This document shows, one piece after another, positions 43,575-52,090 of a DNA stretch of 64,000 nt (position 1 is the first letter of the stretch; each line of letters opens with the position of its first letter). The position numbers and the translations under genes were made by a program. Origin of the DNA: Granulicella arctica (lineage in GTDB: Bacteria > Acidobacteriota > Terriglobia > Terriglobales > Acidobacteriaceae). The stretch is taken from the NCBI RefSeq assembly GCF_025685605.1, contig NZ_JAGTUT010000002.1, forward strand, positions 372,001 through 436,000, given 5' to 3'. The notes under the pieces are model-generated. The model saw only the letters and a program-made list of their open reading frames with translations. It did not search any database and had not been told where the DNA came from.

Positions 43575-43844
43575 CTACCCCAGGTACCGGTGAAGATCCA
43601 TCCACAGGTGCATGGTGAAGCTCACGAGCCTATGAACAGTCCAGGGAAGCGTGACCATGGCGACACCAAACACCACGATCAACCGAGGAACCACCGTCAG
43701 TGTTTGCTCCTGCACACCAGTCAAGGTCTGAGCGAGACTGACCAGCAGGCTCACCACGCAAGCCGCGATCAACATCGGTGCGCTTAGTAGCATCGCCTCC
43801 ACCAACAGCCTTCGCATCATCTCCACCGTCTGATCCGGGCGCAT
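43575..43844 (-). CDS. fliQ: Flagellar export protein FliQ
   Basis: An 89-residue two-helix membrane protein of the export gate, exactly the usual family length. It starts MRPDQTVEMMRRLLVEAML and has the family's LIAACVVSLLVSLAQTLTGVQEQTLT and PRLIVVFGVAMV. The ATG at 43844 has an AAGGTGAAGG Shine-Dalgarno, so the frame extension to 43901 is rejected. Confidence 0.94.
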   Translation of the reverse strand: MRPDQTVEMMRRLLVEAMLLSAPMLIAACVVSLLVSLAQTLTGVQEQTLTVVPRLIVVFGVAMVTLPWTVHRLVSFTMHLWMDLHRYLG

Positions 43845-43872
43845 CCCTTCACCTTTTCTGTTTGATTGGCAG

Positions 43873-44760
43873 CTAGAAACTTTTGAGAAGTTGGTCAGCA
43901 AGCAGATTCCAACCGTCGACCATTACAAAGAGCAGAATTTTCAACGGGGTCGACACCACGACAGGCGGTAGCTGCATCATGCCGATTGAGGTCGTTACGC
44001 TAGCTACGACGATATCGACAAGAAGAAATGGCAGGAAGAGTACGGCGCCAATCTGAAATCCAGCCTTCAGTTCGCTCAGAATGTAGGCGGGTACGACCAC
44101 CTGAATCGGAAGATCATCTTTCGTTGCAGGCCTCGCGCTCATACCAGCAGATGCGAACACGGCAAGATCTTTCTCACGCGCATAACGCAGCATGTACTGC
44201 TTAACCGGCTGGATGCCGCGATTCATCGCATCCTCACCCGAGATAAGTCCGGCACGATACGGGATAACAGCCTGCTGTTCCACCTGCAGCAGCACAGGCT
44301 GCATCAGGAACCATGTCATCATCAATGCGAGGCCCATCAACACCTGGTTCGAAGGTGCGGTCTGCGTACCAAGAGCCTGTCGGAGAAAGTGAAAGACAAC
44401 GAGCAGCCGTACCAGCGGTGTCATGGAAAGTAGAAGCGCCGGCAACAAGGTCAGCAGTGTAAGACCAACAACGATTGACCATGGCACACTCTGACTACCT
44501 GAGAAGGGGCCAACAGTTGCTGTAGGAAGCGTCAGAGTTGAGACAATCGGCTTCAACTTCGTGAGATCCTTTGTAGGAGCACTCCTCACGACAAGACGTG
44601 GTTTGCCGATAGGGTGAGTAGGGTTGATCGTCTTACCCACCCAAAAAGATTCTCCCTGTTTAGCGTTGGGGGTTAGCGCAGCAAAGGACGTCGCATGCAT
44701 AACGTGTGTCAGAAGCATCGACATCATTACCGCCTGGAACGCCGGCCTGATCAAAGCCAC
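43873..44760 (-). CDS. fliP: Flagellar export protein FliP
   Basis: Core export-gate membrane protein. About 295 residues: a cleavable signal-like N-terminus (IRPAFQAVMMSMLLTHVMHATSFA), then the family segments VVGLTLLTLLPALLLSMTPLVRLLVVFHFLRQALGTQTAPSNQVL, ISGEDAMNRGIQPVKQYML, and AYILSELKAGFQIGAVLFLPFLLVDIVVAS. The GTG at 44760, overlapping the fliO end by 10 nt, keeps a charged n-region for the signal peptide; ATG 44727 is an alternative. The frame extends to 44952 but lies inside fliO there. Confidence 0.93.
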   Translation of the reverse strand: MALIRPAFQAVMMSMLLTHVMHATSFAALTPNAKQGESFWVGKTINPTHPIGKPRLVVRSAPTKDLTKLKPIVSTLTLPTATVGPFSGSQSVPWSIVVGLTLLTLLPALLLSMTPLVRLLVVFHFLRQALGTQTAPSNQVLMGLALMMTWFLMQPVLLQVEQQAVIPYRAGLISGEDAMNRGIQPVKQYMLRYAREKDLAVFASAGMSARPATKDDLPIQVVVPAYILSELKAGFQIGAVLFLPFLLVDIVVASVTTSIGMMQLPPVVVSTPLKILLFVMVDGWNLLADQLLKSF

Positions 44761-45062
44761 GTCTTTACCGCAGGCCGTGCTTCGCTCACTGTTGGCATCA
44801 ATTTCACAATGCTTGTCACCGCCTCGGGTCCGCAGCCTACCAAGTAGCGTTCCCCTTCGCAGGCGATCAACATCATCTGACGCTTCCCTCCCAACGGAAG
44901 CGTCTCGAGTAGCTGCATCTGTTGCATTCGATCCGGAACTCCACCGCGCCACTTGATGCGAACGCGACCCTGCAACGCTCCGACCATCCAGGCGCCAAGG
45001 CCGCCAGCCGATGGTATTTTCTCAATCTCTTGTCGTCTCGTAAATCCCTGCACCAGTTCCAT
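44751..45062 (-). CDS. fliO: FliO-like flagellar biosynthesis protein
   Basis: A 103-residue protein in the fliO position between fliN(1) and fliP. The FliO cytoplasmic-domain pattern is visible: MQLLETLPLGGKRQMMLIACEGERYLVGCGPEAVTSIVKL. The usual N-terminal membrane helix is weak (GLGAWMVGALQG only), so it may be soluble or anchored by FliP. The name rests partly on gene order. Confidence 0.75.
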   Translation of the reverse strand: MELVQGFTRRQEIEKIPSAGGLGAWMVGALQGRVRIKWRGGVPDRMQQMQLLETLPLGGKRQMMLIACEGERYLVGCGPEAVTSIVKLMPTVSEARPAVKTWL

Positions 45063-45072
45063 CTGTCTGCTC

Positions 45073-45405
45073 CTAGGCCAGTCGTGTCAAACGCATCGCC
45101 ATACTGTCTTCCACTACTTCAAATTCGCTCCACGCCAGCTGAACACGGCCGATCTTGACTGGGATGTCTTCAGTCGTTGACCAGTCACTTTCAATCAGCT
45201 GCCCTTGCTGCAGAAGCAGAAGATCACGCACCTTGAAGGCTGCCAGAGGGATGCGCGCCGTCAACACAACAGGCAGCCGAGATAGCACCAGCCACTGCGG
45301 ATGTTCTTCAATCCGCTCCATCCATTCATCGCCCTGACGCATTGGCCCAGGGACGGCAGACAGCGCGGCCTCAGCCGGCGCAGCCATCAGTTCTGTATCG
45401 GACAT
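45073..45405 (-). CDS. FliN/SpoA-domain flagellar protein, first copy
   Basis: A 110-residue protein with an N-terminal Ala-rich stretch and a SpoA domain (LSRLPVVLTARIPLAAFKVRDLLLLQQGQLIESDW, VKIGRVQLAWSEFEVV, MAMRLTRLA). It sits in the gene position usually held by fliM/fliN after fliL, 10 nt before fliO. It is less like canonical FliN than the product at 37167, so it may be a second C-ring or export-related SpoA protein. Confidence 0.82.
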   Translation of the reverse strand: MSDTELMAAPAEAALSAVPGPMRQGDEWMERIEEHPQWLVLSRLPVVLTARIPLAAFKVRDLLLLQQGQLIESDWSTTEDIPVKIGRVQLAWSEFEVVEDSMAMRLTRLA

Positions 45406-45429
45406 CGCTTCGCTCCGCCGCTCTCACCG

Positions 45430-45987
45430 TTATCGCTGCACTAGAAAATCAACAAAATAGAGATCGACAATCTTCAATTCGGGATTGTTCTTGGCAAGTG
45501 CAGACTTCAAAGACGCTTTCAGATGCTGCTTACCTTCCGCTCCAAGGAGCTGGTCGGCAGTCTGTCCACCGATCACCGTCAAGACCGTGTCGCGGACCGC
45601 CGCCTCGGCATCGCTCATCCCCTTAGCAGGTTTTTCCTCTTTGGAAGCGGTGGTTTTCTTCGCAGGATCATCAGCAAGACGCAGGGTAAGCGCGACCTTC
45701 AAATAAGCCGCTCCGCCCGCATCTGCCAGGTTTGCAACCATTGGCTCGAGGATCATTCCGTGGGTAGCCGGTATAAGAGTTGGCGCACCCGCAGAGGCTT
45801 CAGCTACATTCGCCTTCTGTGTAAAGATTTTTCCTGATCGCATCAGGTAGAACATGCCTCCCGCCAGAACGCTCACGCAGAGGAGGACCGTTACCACCAT
45901 CGCAAGGATCAGAGGCACCCACGGCAGCTTCGCGACAGGTGCAGAAGGGAGGACGATATTTTCAGGAATTGCAGAGGAGCTTGCCAT
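45430..45987 (-). CDS. fliL: Flagellar basal-body-associated protein FliL
   Basis: A 185-residue single-pass inner-membrane protein that supports stator function. A short cytoplasmic N-terminus is followed by a membrane helix (VPLILAMVVTVLLCVSVLAGGMFYLM, about 25-50) and a periplasmic FliL domain (MVANLADAGGAAYLKVALTLRLAD, AAVRDTVLTVIGGQTADQLLG, KIVDLYFVDFLVQ). A Lys-rich insert (about 110-120) follows the conserved strand. Confidence 0.92.
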   Translation of the reverse strand: MASSSAIPENIVLPSAPVAKLPWVPLILAMVVTVLLCVSVLAGGMFYLMRSGKIFTQKANVAEASAGAPTLIPATHGMILEPMVANLADAGGAAYLKVALTLRLADDPAKKTTASKEEKPAKGMSDAEAAVRDTVLTVIGGQTADQLLGAEGKQHLKASLKSALAKNNPELKIVDLYFVDFLVQR

Positions 45988-46067
45988 GATGCTGGTGAAG
46001 ATGCACGTCGAGCGCCAAGGCCCTTCGTCACATCATTAGCTATTTCACAGAAGCGGCCTGACTGGAA

Positions 46068-46128
46068 AGCGGGAGCAGCACCGCAAGTATTCGCCAAGAT
46101 GGCTGACACTCGCTTCTCTGCTCCCGCT
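46068..46128. repeat. 11-bp inverted repeat in the flgE-fliL gap
   Basis: AGCGGGAGCAG (46068-46078) and its reverse complement (46118-46128) lie in the 159-nt gap between flgE and fliL, with a 39-nt loop that itself contains GCC-AAGAT-GGC. It could act as an mRNA structure or attenuator separating hook genes from the switch/export genes. Confidence 0.5.
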
Positions 46129-46146
46129 CTATAGCTCTACGATTTG

Positions 46147-47376
46147 TTAGCGAATCATGCTGATCGCGTCCTGCGTCACGGTGTCGAAGGTAGTTACCGT
46201 CTTCGAGTTTGCCTCGAATGCTCGCTGGGCGACAATCAAATTAGAGAACTCGGTCGAGATATCCACGTTCGACTGTTCAAGCGAATCATCTTCTATAGTT
46301 GCTCTGCCGCCGGTCCCCGCAACGCCGATCGTTGACGCTCCCGAGGCCGCTGTAGTCTGGAAGTTGTTGTCTCCTGTACGCGTAAGTCCGTTGTCATTGT
46401 TCACTGAGGCCACAGCTACCTGGCCAATCAGGGCAGAGTTGCCATTGCTGAATGATGCCGACACAATACCTTGCGCATCCACCTTGAAGCTCTGGTATGT
46501 GCCCGCAGGAAAGCCGTCTTGATTAGAAGTGACGTTGTTGCTCGCCAACGCCGATTGGCCAACCGTCGCCACTCCACCTGCGTTGTACAGATTGAGACTG
46601 AAGTTCATGCTGCTTGCGCCATCTGCCATGCCAGGAAATGTAACACCTGCCACGTTGGCAGCAGGTGTTACCAGCTTGCCTGTCGAATCAAAGGTCAAAG
46701 TACCTGTATTTCCTGTCGGCGTGCCGGTCTCATCCGCTGCCGGAAGTGTCACTGCATAACCCCAGCTCGTCGCACTGGCTTTGGTATACGTCACCGTTGC
46801 CACGTGACTTTGCCCCAGTGTGTCGTACACAGTAACCGGCGTTTGGAATTGGGCTCCCACAGCCGCCGATGCATCAAGATTCGTGCTGATCGAGACATTC
46901 TGCGTAGCTTGTGCGGACTGTGTCTCTCCCACCGGGAGTGTTAGTGGAGCTAGTGTCGAACTCTTGCCTACCGCCCCCCCAACACTTGGAAATCCCATGA
47001 CGCTTTCACCATTGATTGTGGTCAGATTGCCTACAGAATCAAGTTGGAAATTTCCAGCGCGGGTCAGGGATTGCACCCCTCCCTGCTGCACCACGAAAAA
47101 GCCATCACCACTGAGGGACATGTCCGTAGAATTAGCGCTGGTCGAAATGGTGCCCTGAGCAAAGCTAGTAGCTGTACCAGAGACACGAGTCCCCACGCCG
47201 ACCTGCACTGGATCATTCGATCCTGACGTACCGATCTGCTGATAGAACAGGTCTTCAAAGGTCGTACTCTGCCCTTTGTAGGCAGTTGTGTTCAAGTTGG
47301 CAAGATTGTTACCAATGGTGTTGAGCGCAATTGAGTTTGCCTCAAGTCCTGTCAAAGCTATCGAAAAATTAGGCAC
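46147..47376 (-). CDS. flgE: Flagellar hook protein FlgE
   Basis: A 409-residue axial protein that polymerises into the hook. It has the rod/hook N-terminal motif (MPNFSIALTGLEANSIALNTIGNNLANLNTTAYK), a variable centre rich in Thr/Ala/Gly, the FlgE-type STDMSLSGDGFFVVQ, and the C-terminal coiled motif (LEQSNVDISTEFSNLIVAQRAFEANSKTVTTFD). It follows flgD, 63 nt apart, with an 8-bp inverted repeat (47394-47401 with 47431-47438) in the gap. Confidence 0.95.
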   Translation of the reverse strand: MPNFSIALTGLEANSIALNTIGNNLANLNTTAYKGQSTTFEDLFYQQIGTSGSNDPVQVGVGTRVSGTATSFAQGTISTSANSTDMSLSGDGFFVVQQGGVQSLTRAGNFQLDSVGNLTTINGESVMGFPSVGGAVGKSSTLAPLTLPVGETQSAQATQNVSISTNLDASAAVGAQFQTPVTVYDTLGQSHVATVTYTKASATSWGYAVTLPAADETGTPTGNTGTLTFDSTGKLVTPAANVAGVTFPGMADGASSMNFSLNLYNAGGVATVGQSALASNNVTSNQDGFPAGTYQSFKVDAQGIVSASFSNGNSALIGQVAVASVNNDNGLTRTGDNNFQTTAASGASTIGVAGTGGRATIEDDSLEQSNVDISTEFSNLIVAQRAFEANSKTVTTFDTVTQDAISMIR

Positions 47377-47439
47377 TATGTCTCTCTTTCAAATTCGGTG
47401 AGTCTTTCGTGAATTCCTACAACAAGTTAGTCACCGAAA

Positions 47440-47778
47440 TTAGCTGGCAGGCGGAGTCTCGATCGACGTGAGACCCGAGTTGATCGAGATCAACTGCTGC
47501 AGGCTATTTACGCCGACCAGTTGCGTGATGTAAGCATTCGGATCAGTGGGTTGCGTTGGGTCTTGATTTTTCAGCTCACTCACCAGCAGCGTAAGAAAGT
47601 CACTTGAGGTGATGTCGCCGGCAGACGCGTCATTCGCCGGTGCTGCTGCCGCTTTGTCCCCCACCGCCATTGCCTGTGCAGGTGATGCCGACATGTGCTT
47701 TTTTGGAATGAGTGAAGAAGCGACACTAGCCGCCGCCGTTCCTGCACTCGTAAGAGAATTAAACTGTAGTCCACTCAT
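47440..47778 (-). CDS. flgD: Short FlgD-like hook assembly protein
   Basis: A 112-residue hook-cap protein homologous only to the N-terminal part of FlgD: SSDFLTLLVSELKNQDPTQPTDPNAYITQLVGVNSLQQLISIN. The Tudor/FnIII-like C-terminal domains of the usual 200-250-residue FlgD are missing; the stop codon is clean and no continuing frame was seen. The N-terminal region directs export, so a minimal FlgD may still work with FlgE. Confidence 0.85.
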   Translation of the reverse strand: MSGLQFNSLTSAGTAAASVASSLIPKKHMSASPAQAMAVGDKAAAAPANDASAGDITSSDFLTLLVSELKNQDPTQPTDPNAYITQLVGVNSLQQLISINSGLTSIETPPAS

Positions 47779-47811
47779 TCTGCCTCCTCGTTCCTCAAAA
47801 TCTTCATAAGG

Positions 47812-49470
47812 TCATGCACGTACGTTCACCCAGCCTCCGCCGGTACCGTACTCGAAGGGCGGCCGACTCCCAATGCCGCCCAATTCCGTGCGATCTCTCT
47901 GTGCTGATGGATCAGACCGCGCCTCCAGCAAAGGTTCGCTATCTCCAGATATCGGAATGCTGCTCGGATCCTCACTGCGCTCTCGACCAGCGCGCCCCCC
48001 TGCCGAGCCGTCCGCCATCGTGCCGGCAAGATCGCTTGCACCATCTTTCGAAGTCCTTGTCGTATCCACAAGCGTGCCTTGTAGCTCTTGCGAGGCTGCA
48101 CTGGTTGCGTGGGTCATTGGATGAACAACAAGCTCCCCAATCGAGATTTTCTCCGCCTGAAGGTAGGAGTTCAGCGCCGGCAGTTCACTTCGTAATGATG
48201 TCGCCGATGCGATTGAAGCCCCACTCAATGAGGCGTTCACCTCTCCGGTGCTGGTAAGCTCGGCACGAATCTTAAGCCAGCCATGGGTTCCACTCGACAC
48301 ACCTATCTCCAGTGCCGTGGGTGTCGCAGCCAGCATTGTATGGGGCAGACTCCCACCGGAGACTTCTGCCTGGAGTTCCGCTGAGGTACGCAACTCCATC
48401 ACTCCACTTCCACTTGACTGATTTGTTGTAGTACTAACAGTTCCCGAAGTGACTCCAACCGTAACCATCGATGGAACAAATGAGGATGAGGCCGTCACTG
48501 TAGAAGTACCAACAACTTCCGAAACACCCGAATGCACTGTCCGTTCTTCCAGCTTGACATTGAGAAGTTCGGTTGGTTTTCCAGATTTAACTTCAAGTGT
48601 TTTGGGAGGTGCTGGAGCACTCCCCTGATCAGACACAACGATCTGACCGGCAGCTGTACCAGGCGGCACAGGCTTTCCAGTGTTAGGACGAGGCACGTGT
48701 TCCGTCTGCATAAGCTGCGCTGATAGGGGTACTGAAACTGTCGACTGATTACCGAGGTGAAGCTCTCCAAGAGGCTTAGACCCCTTGTCTTCGCTTTCAA
48801 TGGGGACAGCTTGAATGAGACCTTCAGCGGTCAAAGAATTCTCGCGGTCAATAGCCCGGGCATTGTGGTTTGCAATATGTGCTTTTTGATCGGAGACTGC
48901 CACCTTTGAGACTTGGCCCTTACTCCCTCCCAAAAATCCCGCAACAAACACTTCCGCTTTGTTGCTCAGTGGAGCGGCAACCTCAACTACCCCTTCAACG
49001 CTCGGCGGCGCGAAACCGGAAACTACGGGAAGATCGTTCGACAGCTTAGAACCATTTATTTCGCTCTCGCCGTTCTTTGTCTCTCTGATCGCAGCAGGGC
49101 TGGCTTCAACTGAATTCGGTTCTTCTGCCGCGAAAGGTAAGCTCGCCTCATTCCCACTCATCGCCGTTGAAGATATCGGCAGGACTATCTTGGACTTTTT
49201 AAGACCATCTACACCCAATGAAAGGGGCTCTGAAGGTCCGACACCGGAATCAAGCTTACTTAGAAACCTGCTACTCAAAATTGTCCCGGTCCTACTTTGC
49301 GAATCTGAATTCTCTACAACAGACGATCGAGGCGTTTCCTGATCGGAAATGGCCTGGAGCGTCGAAGCGAAATGATTAGGAATCGCCTCGCTCTTGTTCC
49401 GGCTCACCTGATCTTCCTGCGAAGAGATTACTTCGTTGAATTGGGAAACACCTGCAGTTTGTGCCATCAT
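47812..49470 (-). CDS. fliK: FliK-like hook-length control protein
   Basis: A 552-residue low-complexity protein rich in Ser, Thr, Val, Glu and Gly, as expected of the flagellar ruler secreted through the export gate. The C-terminal region (SSGTHGWLKIRAELTSTGEVNASLSG, ALNSYLQAEKISIGELVVH) fits the Flg_hook fold. Sequence identity is weak, and the call rests on this region, the composition and the position between fliJ and flgD. Local base composition is less GC-rich than its neighbours. Confidence 0.75.
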   Translation of the reverse strand: MMAQTAGVSQFNEVISSQEDQVSRNKSEAIPNHFASTLQAISDQETPRSSVVENSDSQSRTGTILSSRFLSKLDSGVGPSEPLSLGVDGLKKSKIVLPISSTAMSGNEASLPFAAEEPNSVEASPAAIRETKNGESEINGSKLSNDLPVVSGFAPPSVEGVVEVAAPLSNKAEVFVAGFLGGSKGQVSKVAVSDQKAHIANHNARAIDRENSLTAEGLIQAVPIESEDKGSKPLGELHLGNQSTVSVPLSAQLMQTEHVPRPNTGKPVPPGTAAGQIVVSDQGSAPAPPKTLEVKSGKPTELLNVKLEERTVHSGVSEVVGTSTVTASSSFVPSMVTVGVTSGTVSTTTNQSSGSGVMELRTSAELQAEVSGGSLPHTMLAATPTALEIGVSSGTHGWLKIRAELTSTGEVNASLSGASIASATSLRSELPALNSYLQAEKISIGELVVHPMTHATSAASQELQGTLVDTTRTSKDGASDLAGTMADGSAGGRAGRERSEDPSSIPISGDSEPLLEARSDPSAQRDRTELGGIGSRPPFEYGTGGGWVNVRA

Positions 49471-49544
49471 CGCCAGCTCTCCGACTCAATAAGGAGAGAA
49501 GCACTCCACCAGCCAACTCTGGCCGACATTGCATTAGTAAAGCT

Positions 49545-50003
49545 TCATAGGTCGTCGCTGTGGAGCTGCTTCCAGCGGAGCCGTGACAGGAAGCGGTCGT
49601 CTGCGGCAGCCTGAGTCCGTCGCCCCGCGATCAGATCTTCCGCCTGTTGACTCTGCTCAACAATTGTCTTCATCTGCTCGCTTTTGATTCTGCTGGCACG
49701 ATACTCGTCCCGTGCCTTCTCGGTATTCACCACCCGCGCCTCGCGGACCGTCTTGAGCTGCTGTTGCCGTGCTTCGCTCAACTCCCTTTGAGCTTTGGAG
49801 AATACCCACTCCTGGTGATCCCCCTCACGCAACGAAGCTCGTCCAAGAGCCCCGGCAGCATGGGCCTGACCGGCCTGTAGTGTGATCGCCTGGTCTGCCT
49901 CGTTGACTAAGGCGACCGTCTGCCGAAATACTCCCGAATGGATCTCTTCGACTAAGCCATAGAGTATGTTTATCCTCTTCAGGACAGACGTGCGCGACTT
50001 CAT
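49545..50003 (-). CDS. fliJ: FliJ-like export chaperone/escort
   Basis: A 152-residue, almost entirely helical and charged protein, consistent with the FliJ antiparallel coiled coil that escorts export chaperones and stimulates FlhA. It overlaps the fliI stop region by 4 nt (50000-50003), the usual fliI-fliJ arrangement. The assignment is mostly by position and coiled-coil character. Confidence 0.8.
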   Translation of the reverse strand: MKSRTSVLKRINILYGLVEEIHSGVFRQTVALVNEADQAITLQAGQAHAAGALGRASLREGDHQEWVFSKAQRELSEARQQQLKTVREARVVNTEKARDEYRASRIKSEQMKTIVEQSQQAEDLIAGRRTQAAADDRFLSRLRWKQLHSDDL

Positions 50004-51343
50004 CGGGAAAGTTCCAGGGCTTGCAATTGCTTCACCGTCTGTTCCATCTTCATCGTCTCGCGGCTTCCCTGCTGTAGAAAACTCTTCATAGCAGGCATCA
50101 CTCGAATTGCGCGATCAAGATCAGCATCCGTGCCTGGTTTGTATGCCCCGATCCGTATCAGGTCCTCCGATCGTGCATGGGCCGCCAGCAACCGGCGCGC
50201 AATCATTGCCTGCTCGCGATGCTCCGGTGTCGTCACCGCGGGCATGAGGCGGCTCAACGAATCCAACACGTCGACAGGAGGATACCAACCCGCCGCCGCC
50301 ATCGATCGTGACAGCACCACATGACCATCCAGAAGTGAGCGCACGGCATCGACTACTGGGTCTTGCTGATCATCACCCTCCATCAGTACCGTGTAAAAAG
50401 CGGTAATACTCCCTGTCTTGAAGTTTCCAGCTCGCTCCACAAGCTTTGCAAGTCGCGCGAATACTGACGGCGTGTACCCCTTACTCGCCGGAGGCTCACC
50501 CGCCGCCAGCCCAACCTCGCGCGCAGCCATTGCATAGCGGGTAAGCGAGTCAAGCACCAAGAGGACATGCTTGCCCCGTGACGCATAGAATTCCGCTACC
50601 GCGGTCGCAGCCATAGCTGCTCGCATCCGCAACAAAGGGCTCTGATCCGATGTGGACACCAGAACCACGGATCGTTTTCGTCCGTCTTCACCGAGCGAGT
50701 CCTCCACAAACTCCCGAACCTCCCGGCCACGCTCGCCCACCAGTCCGACAACGGTAATGTCCGCAGCCGTGTTGCGCGTCATCATGCCAATCAACGTGCT
50801 CTTGCCAACACCTGAGCCGCCAAAGATACCGATTCTCTGACCGCGACCCACCGTCAACATGCCATCCAACACGCGCAAACCCGTCTGCAGCGGATCTCGA
50901 ATCGGCTCACGCTCCATAGCACGCGGCATCGATCCATCCAAGGGCCAGGTCGCAGTCAGGCGCAGCGCTGGTAGATCATCCAACGGCGCTCCCAGCGCAT
51001 TCAGAACACGTCCGGCCATCTGCTCGCCCACAACAACTCCTGCTCTCTCTCCCAGAGCCGTCACTCGATCGCCATACCGAATCCCCACCGTTGCCTCAAG
51101 GGGCATCACGAGTACGTGTCGGCCACGAAAGCCAATGACCTCGGCCCGATGTCTCCCACCCGCACTATCGGTAATCTCGCAGCTCTCCCCGACGGAGCAG
51201 AGTGGCCCCTCTGACTCAACCGTCTGCCCATCGGCCTTAACGACTCGTCCACACCACCGCCACGCCGGCCGAACTGCCAGCCGCGAGAAGTAAGCTTCAA
51301 GACTGCCGCTAGTCTGTACAGCATCCTGCACATCCACATTCAC
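50000..51343 (-). CDS. fliI: Flagellum-specific ATPase FliI
   Basis: A 447-residue F1-beta-like ATPase that energises type III flagellar export with FliH and FliJ. Walker A GGSGVGKST lies at about 175-183, Walker B in HVLLVLDSLTRYAMAAREV, and the family signature AAGEPPASKGYTPSVFARLAKLVERAG is intact. It is full length and 3 nt downstream of fliH. Confidence 0.96.
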   Translation of the reverse strand: MNVDVQDAVQTSGSLEAYFSRLAVRPAWRWCGRVVKADGQTVESEGPLCSVGESCEITDSAGGRHRAEVIGFRGRHVLVMPLEATVGIRYGDRVTALGERAGVVVGEQMAGRVLNALGAPLDDLPALRLTATWPLDGSMPRAMEREPIRDPLQTGLRVLDGMLTVGRGQRIGIFGGSGVGKSTLIGMMTRNTAADITVVGLVGERGREVREFVEDSLGEDGRKRSVVLVSTSDQSPLLRMRAAMAATAVAEFYASRGKHVLLVLDSLTRYAMAAREVGLAAGEPPASKGYTPSVFARLAKLVERAGNFKTGSITAFYTVLMEGDDQQDPVVDAVRSLLDGHVVLSRSMAAAGWYPPVDVLDSLSRLMPAVTTPEHREQAMIARRLLAAHARSEDLIRIGAYKPGTDADLDRAIRVMPAMKSFLQQGSRETMKMEQTVKQLQALELSR

Positions 51344-51346
51344 CTC

Positions 51347-52090
51347 TTACAGCGGTCGCTGTTGCAGCAGGTCAAAAAAGCCTTTTTCGATCTCTTCCAT
51401 CTGGGCCACAACGCCCAACTCCACACGTCCGACGCTCGTTTCAAGAAAGCACTCCGCCTCCGCCATCCGCTCCTCACCGACGACAGTCACAACGGACTCA
51501 CTTTCGGTCGAAAGCATGGTGCGCCAGGACTCTACCTCTGCGATCGGAACATGCAGAACCGCTCCGCTATCCTCCGCCACCTTCTCAAGAGCCATACGAA
51601 CAACAGCACCCAGCAGCAGCGGGTCCAGCTTTGCCTCCCGATTCAGCACGCGCGCGGCGATAGCTAGCGCCAAACGAACGACCTCCTCCTCAACAGACAT
51701 GAAGTAGCTTGCGCGTGCCTTGGCGAACTCGGTACAGACACCGGTGATGCGCTCACACTCTGTTGCAATGCGTTCGTTGAGTTCGATCTCCCACTCCGAC
51801 CGGGCCTCGAGTCTTGCTTCGACTCGGGCTTCCGTCAACTGTACTGGGAGCTGTTGCGTCTGGGCACGATAGCGCACCTCCAGGCTGGCAAACTCCTCGC
51901 GCAGACGGCTATCACGCGCGTCGAACTCTTCTTCATCCCCACCCATCCAATCCGTTTTACGGCGCAATGGGTGATCGATGGCTTTGAACTCAAGCGGTAG
52001 AACCGATCCCGTACGCCAGTTTTCTTTCCACATGGTTCCTGTCGCTGCCGGGTTCCCATCAGGTACTGCGTTCTCAGACGGTGAGATCAT
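51347..52090 (-). CDS. fliH: Flagellar assembly protein FliH
   Basis: A 247-residue regulator of FliI. The centre is a long charged helix (FDARDSRLREEFASLEVRYRAQ, EARVEARLEARSEWEIELNER) and the C-terminus is the FliH/HrpE-like domain (VVRLALAIAARVLNREAKLDPLLLGAVVRMALE, VELGVVAQMEEIEKGFFDLL). The start overlaps the fliG end by 17 nt. Confidence 0.9.
   Translation of the reverse strand: MISPSENAVPDGNPAATGTMWKENWRTGSVLPLEFKAIDHPLRRKTDWMGGDEEEFDARDSRLREEFASLEVRYRAQTQQLPVQLTEARVEARLEARSEWEIELNERIATECERITGVCTEFAKARASYFMSVEEEVVRLALAIAARVLNREAKLDPLLLGAVVRMALEKVAEDSGAVLHVPIAEVESWRTMLSTESESVVTVVGEERMAEAECFLETSVGRVELGVVAQMEEIEKGFFDLLQQRPL

Noticed and set aside
42746..43618. 290-codon plus-strand open frame opposite fliR
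   Set aside because: Antisense to a clear FliR; composition is that of a shadow frame.
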